Part shown: positions 8,844 to 18,178 of the stretch, piece by piece
How positions within the stretch are numbered: position 1 is the first letter of the stretch
Layout: each line of letters starts with the position of its first letter
NCBI RefSeq assembly: GCF_001610895.1
Contig: NZ_CP011273.1
Location: 2,604,001-2,668,000, forward strand
From: Planctomyces sp. SH-PL62
Lineage (GTDB): Bacteria; Planctomycetota; Planctomycetia; Isosphaerales; Isosphaeraceae
Direction of reading: 5' to 3'
Length of the DNA: 64,000 bases
Translations under genes and position numbers: made by a program
The notes under the pieces: generated by a model
The model's database searches: none
What the model saw: the letters and a program-made list of their open reading frames with translations, nothing else
What the model was told of the DNA's origin: nothing

Positions 8844-11294
8844 ATGCTCCGCCGACGATTCGCGACGGTGCTCCTGCTGCTGCTGATCACCGCGACGGCG
8901 ACCCCCGCCGAGCCCCTCGTCCTCCGCGAGGGCCTCGTGCTCCCCGGCGGGCGTCGCGGCCGTCGCGAGGCGATCCCCGCCGACCCGGTCGTCGCTCGGA
9001 TCGTCGCCGGGACGTGGACCCCGCCGAAGGCCGGCGAAGCGATGGACTTCGGCGAGGGCCGCGACCGCAAGTGGGAGCCGATCCCGTCGCAGGACGACGG
9101 CTTCCACGCCCCGCCAGGGTCATACCTCGCGGTCGACGCCGAATCCCCCGAGGACCGGGTGATGATCCTGGAGGCCTCCGGCCACGGCGCGGCCTACGTC
9201 GGCGACGAGCCCCGCGTGGGCGACCCGTACGCCACGGGGTACGTCCGCCTCCCGATCAAGCTCCGCAAAGGGTCGAACCCGATCCTGTTCCTGGGGGGCC
9301 GGGGGCGGCCGATCCCGGTGAAACTCGCACCGCCTCGGGCGTCGGCCGAGCTGAACGCGGGCGACGTCACGACGCCCGACCTCGTGGAAGGGGAGGCCCT
9401 GGAGGCCGACGCGGCCGTCGTCGTCCTGAACGCCTCGGACGCCCCCCGCGAGGGCCTGGCGATCGTCGCGCGGGTCGACGGCGGCCCCGAGGTCCGCACG
9501 CCCGTCCCCGCGATCCCCCCGCTCGCGATCCGAAAGGTCCGCTTCGCGATCCGGGCCGAGCCGAAGCCCGGCGCGGCCGACCGGCCGCTGGAAATCCGGC
9601 TGGTCGACGGCGACGGCGACGGCTCGAAGCTCGACGAGGCGACGATCCCGCTGAGGAACCGACGCCCCGACCAGGAGCGCAAGCGGACCTTCCTGAGCGA
9701 CATCGACGGAAGCGTCCAGTATTACGGCTGGGTCTCGGCCGCACCCGCGCCCGGGGGCGATCGGCCCGGCCTGATCCTCACGCTCCACGGCGCGTCGGTC
9801 GAGGCGATCGGCCAGGCGGCGGCGTACCGGCCCAAGCCCGGCCTGCACATCGTCGCCCCGACGAACCGCCGGCCCTACGGGTTCGACTGGGAGGACTGGG
9901 GCCGCAAGGACGCGATCGAGGTGCTGGAGAAGACCTCGGCGGAGCTGGGCGTCGACTCCCGGCGGACGTACCTGACGGGGCACTCGATGGGGGGCCACGG
10001 GACCTGGCACCTGGGCGTGACCTTCCCCGACCGCTTCGCCGCGATCGCCCCCAGCGCCGGGTGGGTCAGCATGTTCAGCTACGCCGGCGCCTCGCGGGCC
10101 GAGTCCCCCGATCCGGTCGACGAGCTGATCGCCCGCGCGACGAACCCCAGCGACACCCTGGCGCTCGTCCGCAACGTGGCGGGGCGGGGGGTCTACGTCC
10201 TGCACGGCGACGCCGACGACAACGTGCCCGTCTCCCAGGCCCGCTCCATGCGCGAGCAGCTCGGCGCGTTCCATCCCGACTTCGCCTACTACGAACGCCC
10301 CGGCGCGGGCCACTGGTGGGGGAACGAATGCGTCGACTGGCCTCCCCTGATCGCATTCCTGCGCGAGCATGAGTCGCCGCCGATCGACCAGGTCCGACGG
10401 GTCGACTTCGTCACGATGAGCCCGGGCGTCTCGGCCCGGTCGGCCTGGGCGACGATCGAGTCGCAGGCGAAGTCCCTGGCCCCCAGCGCCGTCCACCTGG
10501 CGTCCGCCCCGGAGAAGCGGCAGATCGAGGGGACGACGGAGAACGTCGCCCGGCTGGCGATTGAGGTCTCCACGGCTCCCGGCCCGCTCGATGTGACGCT
10601 CGACGGCCAGGCCCTGAACGGCGTCGTCCCCGAGGGGGGCTCGATCCGGCTGGCGCGGTCCACGGACGGCGCCTGGTCGGCCCTGGCCGGTCCCACGCCC
10701 CCCGACCAGAAGGGGCCGCGCCGCGACGGGCCGTTCAAGGAGGCGTTCAACCATCGCTTCGTGCTCGTCCACGGGACGACGGGGACTCCCGAGGAACGGG
10801 CCTGGGCGCTGGCCCGCGCGCGATACGACGCCGAGGTCTTCTGGTATCGCGGCAACGGCTCGGTCGACGTCGTCTCCGACGCGGCCTTCCTCGACCCGGC
10901 GCGGGCCGACGAGTTCCGCGACCGGAGCGTGATCCTCTACGGCCACGCCGGGAGCCACGCGGCCTGGGGCCCGCTCCTCGGCGACGGCCCCGTGCGCGTC
11001 GATCGCGGCGTCGTCCGGGTCGGCGACCGCGAGATCAGGGGGGACGACCTGGCCTGCCTGTTCGTCCGACCCCGGCCGGGGAGCGCCGTCGCCTCGGTCG
11101 GCGTCGTCTCGGGGACCGGACCGGCGGGGCTCCGCCTCAGCGCCGCGCCGCCGTACTTCGTCTCCGGCGTCGGCTTCCCGGACCTGACCGTCCTCCGCGC
11201 CGGCGACGGCGCCCGGCCTCCGCGCGCCGTCGCCGCCGGCTACTTCGGCGACGATTGGGGCGTGGATTCGGGCGAATTCGCCCACCGCGACTGA
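8844..11294 (+). CDS. Secreted alpha/beta hydrolase (prolyl oligopeptidase/PHB-depolymerase-like)
   Basis: 816 residues. Residues 1-22 form a signal peptide (RRRFATVLLLLLITATATPAE). An N-terminal beta-rich region (about 25-270) precedes an alpha/beta hydrolase core with the nucleophile in GHSMGGHGTW (Ser381), the acid in HGDADDNVP (Asp456 or 458) and the base in GAGHWWG (His490). A C-terminal region of about 300 residues with no recognised fold follows. The catalytic core is like that of planctomycete secreted esterases and peptidases in the S9 clan. It probably acts in the periplasm on an ester or peptide. It stands 23 bases after the MFS gene and may be read with it. The exact substrate cannot be inferred. 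Confidence 0.8.
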   Translation: MLRRRFATVLLLLLITATATPAEPLVLREGLVLPGGRRGRREAIPADPVVARIVAGTWTPPKAGEAMDFGEGRDRKWEPIPSQDDGFHAPPGSYLAVDAESPEDRVMILEASGHGAAYVGDEPRVGDPYATGYVRLPIKLRKGSNPILFLGGRGRPIPVKLAPPRASAELNAGDVTTPDLVEGEALEADAAVVVLNASDAPREGLAIVARVDGGPEVRTPVPAIPPLAIRKVRFAIRAEPKPGAADRPLEIRLVDGDGDGSKLDEATIPLRNRRPDQERKRTFLSDIDGSVQYYGWVSAAPAPGGDRPGLILTLHGASVEAIGQAAAYRPKPGLHIVAPTNRRPYGFDWEDWGRKDAIEVLEKTSAELGVDSRRTYLTGHSMGGHGTWHLGVTFPDRFAAIAPSAGWVSMFSYAGASRAESPDPVDELIARATNPSDTLALVRNVAGRGVYVLHGDADDNVPVSQARSMREQLGAFHPDFAYYERPGAGHWWGNECVDWPPLIAFLREHESPPIDQVRRVDFVTMSPGVSARSAWATIESQAKSLAPSAVHLASAPEKRQIEGTTENVARLAIEVSTAPGPLDVTLDGQALNGVVPEGGSIRLARSTDGAWSALAGPTPPDQKGPRRDGPFKEAFNHRFVLVHGTTGTPEERAWALARARYDAEVFWYRGNGSVDVVSDAAFLDPARADEFRDRSVILYGHAGSHAAWGPLLGDGPVRVDRGVVRVGDREIRGDDLACLFVRPRPGSAVASVGVVSGTGPAGLRLSAAPPYFVSGVGFPDLTVLRAGDGARPPRAVAAGYFGDDWGVDSGEFAHRD

Positions 11295-11561
11295 TTTCCG
11301 GCGTCCCCCTCCCCGCACCGCACTGGCCGGCCAGCGCGGCTCCCGTGCATCTTGCGCGCCGCGGACGGCGACCACAAAATTCGCCGCAAACACAACTCTG
11401 CAAGGGACATCCATACAATAAACAGAGTTAATCCGTATCCAATATGCTTGTTAATACAGAAATTTCAGTCTTTTTCGTCAAACCCCCTTTTCTTGTCTCG
11501 ACTGAACTCTATAGTTCCTCCGAACAACCCGTCCCGCTCGACACCATTCAAAGGGAATTTT
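11295..11561 (+). other. AT-rich leader/promoter region of the fasciclin gene
   Basis: 267 bases without a gene. From about 11380 to 11530 the composition is far richer in A and T than the surroundings, with runs such as AATAAACAGAGTTAATCC and TTTTTCG. A TATAGT hexamer at 11510-11515 could be a -10 element, but no matching -35 at 17 bases was found. AAGGGA before the ATG at 11562 is a plausible ribosome-binding site. Confidence 0.4.
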
Positions 11562-12044
11562 ATGAACAAGTTCTTTGCATCGGTCGCCCTCTTCGCCCTG
11601 GCCGTACCGGCCTTCGCCGCCGAGAAGGACATCGTCGACACGGCCGTCGGGGCCGGCGATTTCAAGACGCTGGTCGCGGCGGTCAAGGCCGCCGGGCTCG
11701 TCGACACCCTCAAGGGCGACGGTCCGTTCACGGTCCTGGCCCCCACGGACGAGGCGTTCGCCAAGCTCCCCGAGGGGACGGTCGAGTCGCTGCTGAAGCC
11801 TGAGAACAAGGCCAAGCTGATCCAGATCCTGACCTACCACGTCATCCCTTCGAAGGCCATGGCCGCCGACGTCGTCAAGCTCGACGGCAAGTCGGTCAAG
11901 AGCGTACAGGGGGGGGAGATCAAGGTCACGGTCGACGGCGACGACGTGAAGGTGAACGACGCCAAGGTCGTCAAGACCGACGTCAAGTGCAGCAACGGCG
12001 TCATCCACGTCATCGACACGGTGATCATGCCGCCCAAGAAGTGA
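11562..12044 (+). CDS. Secreted fasciclin (FAS1) domain protein
   Basis: 160 residues from the ATG at 11562. A signal peptide ([19 protein letters not shown]) is followed by one complete FAS1 domain: [19 protein letters not shown], then [27 protein letters not shown] and [14 protein letters not shown], the H1 and H2 motifs of the family. The protein ends directly after the domain, as in small bacterial fasciclins related to mycobacterial MPT70. It is likely a periplasmic or surface adhesion protein. It stands alone, with an AT-rich leader and a hairpin after its stop, so it is probably monocistronic and strongly expressed. Confidence 0.92.
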   Translation: MNKFFASVALFALAVPAFAAEKDIVDTAVGAGDFKTLVAAVKAAGLVDTLKGDGPFTVLAPTDEAFAKLPEGTVESLLKPENKAKLIQILTYHVIPSKAMAADVVKLDGKSVKSVQGGEIKVTVDGDDVKVNDAKVVKTDVKCSNGVIHVIDTVIMPPKK

Positions 12045-12079
12045 CCGTCCGGCCCACGCCCGGCGGCCCCTGAGCGCAA

Positions 12080-12118
12080 CCGGCCCGCTCCGTCCCCTCG
12101 CGGGGCGGGGCGGGCCGG
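12080..12118 (+). terminator. GC-rich hairpin after the fasciclin gene
   Basis: CCGGCCCGC...GCGGGCCGG arms with a further CCCC/GGGG inner stem around TCGC give a strong hairpin 36 bases after the stop codon. No T run follows, so it is either a U-less terminator or an mRNA-stabilising structure. Confidence 0.5.
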
Positions 12119-12213
12119 GTTCGTTCGGGCGATCCCCCCTTCCGTCGCGACGTCGGGGCCGCGATCATGGCGGGGACGCGTCGATCCCCCTTCGTCCCGG
12201 ACAGGACCCTCCG

Positions 12214-13101
12214 ATGAACCGGCCTTCCTCGCGAATCCGCGCCTCGCGCCTCGTCCCGGCCTGCCTCCTGGCGTTCCTGCCGCTCGCCGCCCTGGCCGAC
12301 GAGCCCTTCAAGCTCAACCTCCGCTCGCGGAGCGTGGCCGACGGCCGGGTCTCGGTGGTCGAATCGGCCGCGACGTGGGAGCCGAGGAAGACGGCGATCA
12401 TCGTCTGCGACATGTGGGACCAGCACTGGTGCAAGTCGGCCGCGCGTCGCGTGGGGGAGATGGCCGGGCCGCTGAACGCGACCCTCAAGGCGGCCCGCGA
12501 CCGCGGCGCGTTCATCATCCACGCCCCCAGCACCACCACCGGCTTCTACGACGGCTCCCCGCAGCGCCTGCGCGCCCAGAAGGCCCCGCACTCGCCAACG
12601 CCCGCCCCCCTCGCCGACAGCCTCCGATGGGGCACCGCCTGGTACTGGACCGACGCCAGCCGCGAAGGGGTCCTCCCCATCGACGACTCCGACATGGGCT
12701 GCGACTGCGCGGAGAAGTGCGAGATCACCGCCCCCTGGACGCGGCAGACCGCCGCCATCGACATCGACGACGCCGACGCGATCACCGACGACGGCCAGGA
12801 AACCTGGAACCTCCTCGCCGAGCGCGGGATCGACCACGTGATCCTCTGCGGCGTCCACCTCAACATGTGCGTCCTGGGGCGGCCGTTCGCCATCCGCCAG
12901 CTGACCGTCCTCGGCAAGCAGGTCGCCCTGATGCGCGACATGACCGACACCATGTACAATCCCGAGCGCCCTCCCGGCGTCGGCCACTTCGCCGGCACCG
13001 ACCTCGTGGTCGAGCACGTCGAACGCTACTGGTGCCCCACGTTCCTCAGCACCGACCTCACCGGCGCCCCCGCCTTCCGGTTCCCGGCCGACCCCCGGTG
13101 A
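12214..13101 (+). CDS. Secreted isochorismatase-like cysteine hydrolase
   Basis: 295 residues. A signal peptide (about 1-28, ending LAALADE) precedes an isochorismatase/nicotinamidase-type domain. IIVCDMWDQHW holds the catalytic Asp (Asp66), and CGVHLNMCVLGRPFAIRQL holds the nucleophilic Cys (Cys219) in the usual GVxxxxCV context. The insertion with DMGCDCAEKCEITAPW (about residues 163-178) is cysteine-rich and not part of the core family. It probably hydrolyses an amide in the periplasm. It is monocistronic, convergent with the next gene, and its substrate is unknown. Confidence 0.85.
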   Translation: MNRPSSRIRASRLVPACLLAFLPLAALADEPFKLNLRSRSVADGRVSVVESAATWEPRKTAIIVCDMWDQHWCKSAARRVGEMAGPLNATLKAARDRGAFIIHAPSTTTGFYDGSPQRLRAQKAPHSPTPAPLADSLRWGTAWYWTDASREGVLPIDDSDMGCDCAEKCEITAPWTRQTAAIDIDDADAITDDGQETWNLLAERGIDHVILCGVHLNMCVLGRPFAIRQLTVLGKQVALMRDMTDTMYNPERPPGVGHFAGTDLVVEHVERYWCPTFLSTDLTGAPAFRFPADPR

Positions 13102-13168
13102 ACGAGACTGGGGCAAGCTCGCTCCCGACCGATCAGCGGTGCCCATCGATCGGCGGACCGAGCCGGAT

Positions 13169-13633
13169 TCACGGGCCGCCGCCGAGTGAGTCGACGTAAA
13201 CGGCGGTCGCGATGTTGACGCCGGCAAAGGCCAGCCAGAAGAACACTCCCAGCATGAGCCACATGCCGTCGAAGCGGTGAGTTTTGCTCGCGAATCGATA
13301 CGTCTCGAATCCGAGACCGTACCGAGCCACGTCGAATCGTCCCTCAAGCTCTCTTGCGTACTCGGAGAGCGTCCTCAAGGCATGGCTGTGGTAAAGGTAT
13401 TTGATCCCTAGAAAGCCTGTGATAGCGGCGGGGATCAGGATCGAAACTTGCCGATATCGATTATTGTCCGACGCCAGGACCCAGGCCCAGATGCCCCCGG
13501 CCGCCAGCAGGCCGTAACTCATGTCGTTCTCGATGCGTTCGACCCGGCTGAGGATGTCGCTTTTCACCTCGGAGTACTCCGCCAGGAGGAACTCCTTCTG
13601 GTCCTCGCTCAGTTTGCTTGCCTCTTCCGTCAT
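13169..13633 (-). CDS. Hypothetical membrane protein
   Basis: 154 residues. A charged, helical N-terminus (about 1-38) is followed by hydrophobic segments at about 40-55 (MSYGLLAAGGIWAWVLA), 64-80 (VSILIPAAITGFLGIKYL) and 125-148 (GMWLMLGVFFWLAFAGVNIA). No family recognised. The local base composition is lower in GC than that of its neighbours. It is convergent with the isochorismatase-like gene and 114 bases beyond the start of the propeller gene's stop, on the same strand. Confidence 0.7.
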   Translation of the reverse strand: MTEEASKLSEDQKEFLLAEYSEVKSDILSRVERIENDMSYGLLAAGGIWAWVLASDNNRYRQVSILIPAAITGFLGIKYLYHSHALRTLSEYARELEGRFDVARYGLGFETYRFASKTHRFDGMWLMLGVFFWLAFAGVNIATAVYVDSLGGGP

Positions 13634-13747
13634 CTCGCAGTCCTCCCAGTTCAGGAAATCCCCGCCCGTTCCTCACCTCCCATCGCGATCAGACGCATGG
13701 AGTGGGCGTGGGCCCGGCCGATCGAGCGACGGCCCCACGCCCGGCTT

Positions 13748-14752
13748 TCACTTCGCCCGCACGAGCTTCATGATGCGGCCGGAGACGTTCCAGTCCTGGA
13801 TGTAGAGGTTTCCGAGCTGGTCCCAGGACGAGCCGTGGGTGCCGCTGAAGATCCCCTCGATCCACTGATCCTGGGGGATGTTGTAGCTCCCCCCCTTGGC
13901 GCGGTCGGGGTTGTTGCCCAGTACCGAGATGATGGTGTTGGTCTTGTCCAGGACCACCAGCCGCCCGTGCAGGTCCGGGATGGAGACGAACTCCCCCTGG
14001 ACGCAGGCCGAGGTGGGCATCCCCAGGCCGGTGACGACCTCCTCGATGAAGTTCCCGTCCAGGTCGTAGTGGACCAGGCGGCCCTTGGGCTGGTGGTTGC
14101 GGTCGCAGATCAGCAGGCGGGGGGGGTCATACCGGGTGTCCAGGGTCATGCCGTGGGCGGTGTTGAACTCCTTCAGGCCGTTCCCCTTGGTCCCGAAGTG
14201 CATCAGGTACTTGCCGGCCTTGTCGAACTTGAAGATGTGGTCGCTGGCGTAGCCGTCGGCCAGGAAGATGTCGCCGTTGGGGGCGACGGTGATCGCCGTG
14301 GGGTTGAACGCCTTGAGGTCCAGCCCCGACTCTTTCGGGAACGGCAGGGTCAGGACGATCTCGCCGGTGCGGGCGTCGAACTTGATCCCCTCGGCGTTGT
14401 TGTTGCGGGCGCCGTAGAGGAACTCGACGCCGTCTTCCTCGCGGATCTTGATGTCGTGGATGTCGGAATGGCGGTCGTCGAGGAAGCTGCGGATCACCGC
14501 CCCCTCGGGCGAGAAGACGAAGACGCCGGCGTGGGCGCTCGTGTAGATGCTGCCGTCCTTGCCGACGGCCACGCCGCCGTGGGTCGGCCCGATGGCGGAC
14601 TTGCCGTCGGGGGCCAGGCCCCAGCCCGGCGCGGTGTCGAACGTCATCTGGCCGCACCCCATGCGGACGGGCCGGGCCTCGCCCTCCGCGAGCGCCTGCG
14701 GCGCGAGCCCGAAGGCGAGGATCAAGGCGAGGGAGGTCGATCGAAGCTTCAC
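13748..14752 (-). CDS. Secreted NHL/SMP-30-type beta-propeller protein
   Basis: 334 residues from a GTG at 14752, chosen because CAGGAG lies about 8 bases upstream and a clean signal peptide follows at once (KLRSTSLALILAFGLAPQALA). The rest contains repeated blades such as HGGVAVGKDGSIYTSAHAGV, TAITVAPNGDIFLADGYAS and GEFVSIPDLHGRLVVLD, as in six-bladed NHL or gluconolactonase-like propellers. It ends in NLYIQDWNVSGRIMKLVRAK. It is likely periplasmic. Many planctomycete proteins of this kind are of unknown substrate. It is divergent from the DUF3500 gene. Confidence 0.8.
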   Translation of the reverse strand: MKLRSTSLALILAFGLAPQALAEGEARPVRMGCGQMTFDTAPGWGLAPDGKSAIGPTHGGVAVGKDGSIYTSAHAGVFVFSPEGAVIRSFLDDRHSDIHDIKIREEDGVEFLYGARNNNAEGIKFDARTGEIVLTLPFPKESGLDLKAFNPTAITVAPNGDIFLADGYASDHIFKFDKAGKYLMHFGTKGNGLKEFNTAHGMTLDTRYDPPRLLICDRNHQPKGRLVHYDLDGNFIEEVVTGLGMPTSACVQGEFVSIPDLHGRLVVLDKTNTIISVLGNNPDRAKGGSYNIPQDQWIEGIFSGTHGSSWDQLGNLYIQDWNVSGRIMKLVRAK

Positions 14753-15023
14753 GATCAGGGCTCCTGACGGGACGGAGAGGATGTCGGGGCGGGAGACGCC
14801 GCCCTCGGAATCGGTGCCATCGAAAAAGGGTAACAGCCCCGGCAGGCCAGAGACAGGCCGCGCCCCGCTCGCGCGCCGGGAGGGATTCCGCCCGGTCGAT
14901 CGCCGTCGGGCGGCCCGGGAACTTCGCCTCGGGTCGACCGCGAGCTTGATGCTTTCGGTCGGAGGGCTGGTATCATGGGCTCCTGAAATGTTTAACAAGC
15001 CATCCCTCTCAGGAACCCTCGCG

Positions 15024-16130
15024 ATGCCACGCGCCAGCAGACTCTCCTTCGCGATCGCGATCGCCTTCGCGGTCGCGGCGATCCACGGCCGTCCGCCCCT
15101 CGCCTCGGCCCACGACGGCCCGGGGGCCCACACGCACGAAGCGTCGACCGCGAAGGCCGGCCGCGAGATGGCGGCGGCGGCCAGGAACCTCTGGGCGTCG
15201 CTCACGCCCGAGCAGAAATCCAAGATCGGCTTCGAGTTCAAGGACGCGCTCCGTCACGACTGGCACTTCGTCCCGAGGCCTCGCAAGGGCCTTCCCTTGA
15301 AGGAGATGACCGGCGGGCAAAAGGCGCTGGGGCAGGCCCTGCTCGCCAGCGGCCTGAGCCAGAGCGGCTTCATCAAGGCGGAGACGATCGTCAGCCTGGA
15401 GCAGATCCTGGCGGATCTCGAACAGGGCAAGGGCCCGGTCCGCGATCCGGAGCTCTACTTCTTCAACCTGTTCGGCGACCCGAATTCGGGCGACTCCCAG
15501 GAGCCCTGGGGCTGGCGCTTCGAGGGCCATCACCTGGCGCTGAACTTCACGATCGTCGGCGATCAGGGCGTGGCCGGCGGGCCGACGTTCATGGGGACCA
15601 ACCCCGCCGAGGTCCGCTCCGGGCCTCGCGAGGGCCTTCGGGTCCTGGGCGAGGAAGAGGAGCTGGCGCGGAAGCTCGTCAAGTCGCTGGACGACGCCCA
15701 GCGCAAGAAGGCGATCGTCCAGGAAGTCGCCCCGGGTGACATCCTCTCGCTCGCCGCCCGCAAGGCCGAGCCGATCCATCCGGCCGGGATCCTGACGCCG
15801 GAACTCAACGCCGAGCAGAAGGAACTCCTGAACTCGATCGTCGTCCTTTACGCGGAGCGGCTCCGCCCGGAACTGGCCGGCGACGACCTGGGCAAGATCC
15901 TCAAGGCGGGCGTCGACAAGGTCGGCTTCGCCTGGGCCGGCGGCCTGGAGCGGGGGCTGCCCCACTACTACCGCATCCAGGGTCCGACCTTCCTGATCGA
16001 ATACGACAACACCCAGAACAACGCCAACCACGTCCACAGCGTCTGGCGCGACTTCGCCGACGACTTCGGCGAGGACCTGCTCAAGAAGCACTATGAGACG
16101 GCCACCGCCGCGCACGGCCACGCGAAGTGA
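15024..16130 (+). CDS. DUF3500 family secreted protein
   Basis: 368 residues from the ATG at 15024 (AGGA upstream; an ATG at 14988 is also possible). A signal peptide (SRLSFAIAIAFAVAAIHG) precedes a His-rich stretch (HDGPGAHTHE) and a DUF3500 domain: WGWRFEGHHLALNFTIVGD, GGPTFMGTNPAEVRSGP and the C-terminal QGPTFLIEYDNTQNNANHVH with HSVWRDFADDFG. The conserved His pairs suggest metal binding, but no function is established for the family. A hairpin follows the stop codon. Confidence 0.85.
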   Translation: MPRASRLSFAIAIAFAVAAIHGRPPLASAHDGPGAHTHEASTAKAGREMAAAARNLWASLTPEQKSKIGFEFKDALRHDWHFVPRPRKGLPLKEMTGGQKALGQALLASGLSQSGFIKAETIVSLEQILADLEQGKGPVRDPELYFFNLFGDPNSGDSQEPWGWRFEGHHLALNFTIVGDQGVAGGPTFMGTNPAEVRSGPREGLRVLGEEEELARKLVKSLDDAQRKKAIVQEVAPGDILSLAARKAEPIHPAGILTPELNAEQKELLNSIVVLYAERLRPELAGDDLGKILKAGVDKVGFAWAGGLERGLPHYYRIQGPTFLIEYDNTQNNANHVHSVWRDFADDFGEDLLKKHYETATAAHGHAK

Positions 16131-16141
16131 GGGTCGGAAGT

Positions 16142-16180
16142 GGGGCCGGCCGCGGTCGTCGCCACGGCCGGTCGGCCCCG
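16142..16180. terminator. possible bidirectional terminator hairpin
   Basis: GGGGCCGGCCG and CGGCCGGTCGGCCCC form a strong imperfect inverted repeat between the convergent stops at 16130 and 16186. There is no long T run on either side. Confidence 0.4.
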
Positions 16181-16185
16181 CTTCC

Positions 16186-17175
16186 TCATCGAGGCTCTCG
16201 TCGCCCACCACCCTCTGAATTCGGGCCGAGAATCGCCAGGACCCGCGGCGCCAGACGCTCGGACGACCAACGGGCGGGAAGCTCGGCGTAGGAGCGGCGG
16301 AGTTCGCCGAAGACGAGGCCCAGCATCTCGACGTCGCCCCGGAAGCTGACGCCGCCCGCCCGCGGCGCCGGAGTCGTCCACTCGCACCTGGGCTCCGGGC
16401 CGAAGACCTGCTCCAGCAAGGGCGAGGCCCAGACCCCCTCGCGCTCGTTGCCGGGCACGTAGACGGGCTGGTCGAGGGAGATCGGCCGATCCAGGATCAG
16501 CCCCGAGAACCGGACGAAGCAGAGGGCGGTGAGCGGGAAGTCGGCCAGGTTCTCCCAGTCTCCGATGCGGACCGCTTCCGAGAGGGCCAGGCCCTGCGAA
16601 CGGAAGGCCTTCTCGGTGAGTTCGAGGCAATACAGGCTGGCGTCGTCCATGCGGAACTCGAAGTCGAACGGCACCTGCGACTCGAACGCCCAGCGGCAGT
16701 AAGCGAGTACGCCGGGGATGTGACGTCGATGTTCGGGCCTCAGCCGCCTCACGCCCAGGGACCCGAAGCAGTCGAGCATCCAGACCTCGAACGACTGGCG
16801 CTGGACGCCCGCGGAAGAGGAGTCGTAGACCACGGGCGAGCCGTCCTCGATCGCGACGATCCCGGTGTGCGAGAACGCGCTGTTCGTCGCCTTGGCGATG
16901 AACCGGCTCAGGGGGAATAGGCCGCGAAGGGCCCGCGCATCCCCCATCCGGAAGACGACGTCCCCCTCGCGAAGGACCCCCTGCCCCCAGTCCCGCCAGT
17001 GGGCCATCGCCGGGGTCGTCGGCAGCGGAGGCAGTCGCCCGTCCGTGCGGGCGAGGGTCGCGGCCGGGCCCCAGAAATTGCCGGTCCAGCCGGGCGGCTC
17101 CATCCAATCGGTCGGCTCCGCCGCGCTCTGCTCGTAAGACGCCAAGGCGACCATCCAGCAGATGAAATAGAGCAT
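16186..17175 (-). CDS. YiiX/YebB-like permuted NlpC/P60 cysteine hydrolase
   Basis: 329 residues. The N-terminus (LYFICWMVALASYEQSAAEP) may be a signal peptide or anchor. LREGDVVFRMGD opens the permuted papain-like fold seen in YiiX proteins; KATNSAFSHTGIVAIEDG carries the catalytic His, and DDASLYCLELTEKAF carries the Cys nucleophile in the permuted order His before Cys. Such enzymes cut amide or ester bonds in peptidoglycan peptides or lipids. The last 90 residues are less conserved. Upstream, 17176-17463 is non-coding, with an AT-rich patch near 17380-17420. Confidence 0.8.
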   Translation of the reverse strand: MLYFICWMVALASYEQSAAEPTDWMEPPGWTGNFWGPAATLARTDGRLPPLPTTPAMAHWRDWGQGVLREGDVVFRMGDARALRGLFPLSRFIAKATNSAFSHTGIVAIEDGSPVVYDSSSAGVQRQSFEVWMLDCFGSLGVRRLRPEHRRHIPGVLAYCRWAFESQVPFDFEFRMDDASLYCLELTEKAFRSQGLALSEAVRIGDWENLADFPLTALCFVRFSGLILDRPISLDQPVYVPGNEREGVWASPLLEQVFGPEPRCEWTTPAPRAGGVSFRGDVEMLGLVFGELRRSYAELPARWSSERLAPRVLAILGPNSEGGGRREPR

Positions 17176-17463
17176 CGAGATGGCCAGCGCCGGTATTCAG
17201 GAGCCGCCCCGGGTCGGGCCGAAGGACGCGAATCGGCCAGGCCGGCCAGGGGCCTTCAGGAGTCGATGGGGAGAACCGGAATGCGACGCGCGATCGCGCG
17301 ACCTCGGAAGGAACTTTCGCCGAGCCGAAACACCCAGGGTTCCAGCCGATCTCGCCTCGCGTTCATCCTCTTCTTTCATTTTAGCACAATTTTTGCGACA
17401 CATCTTGAATCTTTCATCCCCGGCGGACTGCCCCGGACCGGCCGGGGACGAAGCGGGCCGGGC

Positions 17464-17832
17464 TCAGGATCGCGGGCGCTGCTCCAGGTAGTCCTTGAGG
17501 ACGACGGCGCCGTTCCGCGCCTCGTCCCTGGCGGCGTAGACGAACGTGACCGGCCCCTCGCCGACCCGCCTGCGGAGGTCGTCGAGCACCTCGCCCTTGG
17601 CGTCGAGTTCCGCCTTGTAGCGGTCGCGGAACTCCTCCCAGCGATCCGGGTCGTGACCGTACCACTTGCGGAGCTCGGTGCTGGGCGCGACTTCCTTCGG
17701 CCAGGCGTCGATCGCCGCGTCCTGCTTGGTCACGCCGCGAGGCCAAAGCCGCTCGACCAGGATCCGCGCGCCGTCCTCCTGCGATGGCGCCTCGTAAGCC
17801 CGCTTGAGCCGAATCCTCGGTTTCTCGGCCAT
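17464..17832 (-). CDS. DUF488 family protein (YeaO-like)
   Basis: 122 residues, the full length of the YeaO-type DUF488 proteins. LKRAYEAPSQEDGARILVERLWPRGVTK and APSTELRKWYGHDPDRWEEF are the hallmark segments, followed by VTFVYAARDEARNGAVVLKDYL. It is small, cytoplasmic and of unknown biochemical function. It is probably monocistronic. The 346 bases between it and the cytochrome gene (17833-18178) hold only a short GACC/GGTC hairpin and nothing else I can name. Confidence 0.9.
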   Translation of the reverse strand: MAEKPRIRLKRAYEAPSQEDGARILVERLWPRGVTKQDAAIDAWPKEVAPSTELRKWYGHDPDRWEEFRDRYKAELDAKGEVLDDLRRRVGEGPVTFVYAARDEARNGAVVLKDYLEQRPRS

Positions 17833-18178
17833 CTCTTCGACGCCTTTCTTCGGGTCCGCAAGAAGATCGGAATGTCTGGTGCAACCCGTTGACCTGGCAT
17901 CCCGACAAGACCAGCATAAGGGCTTGTCGAACTCCGGAACGCCCGAGCGGCCCGTTTCGCGGCATGACCGCTCGTCACCTCGACGGATCGGGAGTCCGCG
18001 GGCCGCACCCCTTCCTCTGAGATTCCTCGAAGACGGCTCGACAAACTAGACCTTCTGGTCCAGAATAGAACCCGTCGATTCCGACGACACAGGAACGACG
18101 AAAACCACGGAAACATCGGGAATGCCGATCGAACGTAAGGATCGGCCCCTTCTCGTTCTCCCATCCGAGGGCGGCGCC

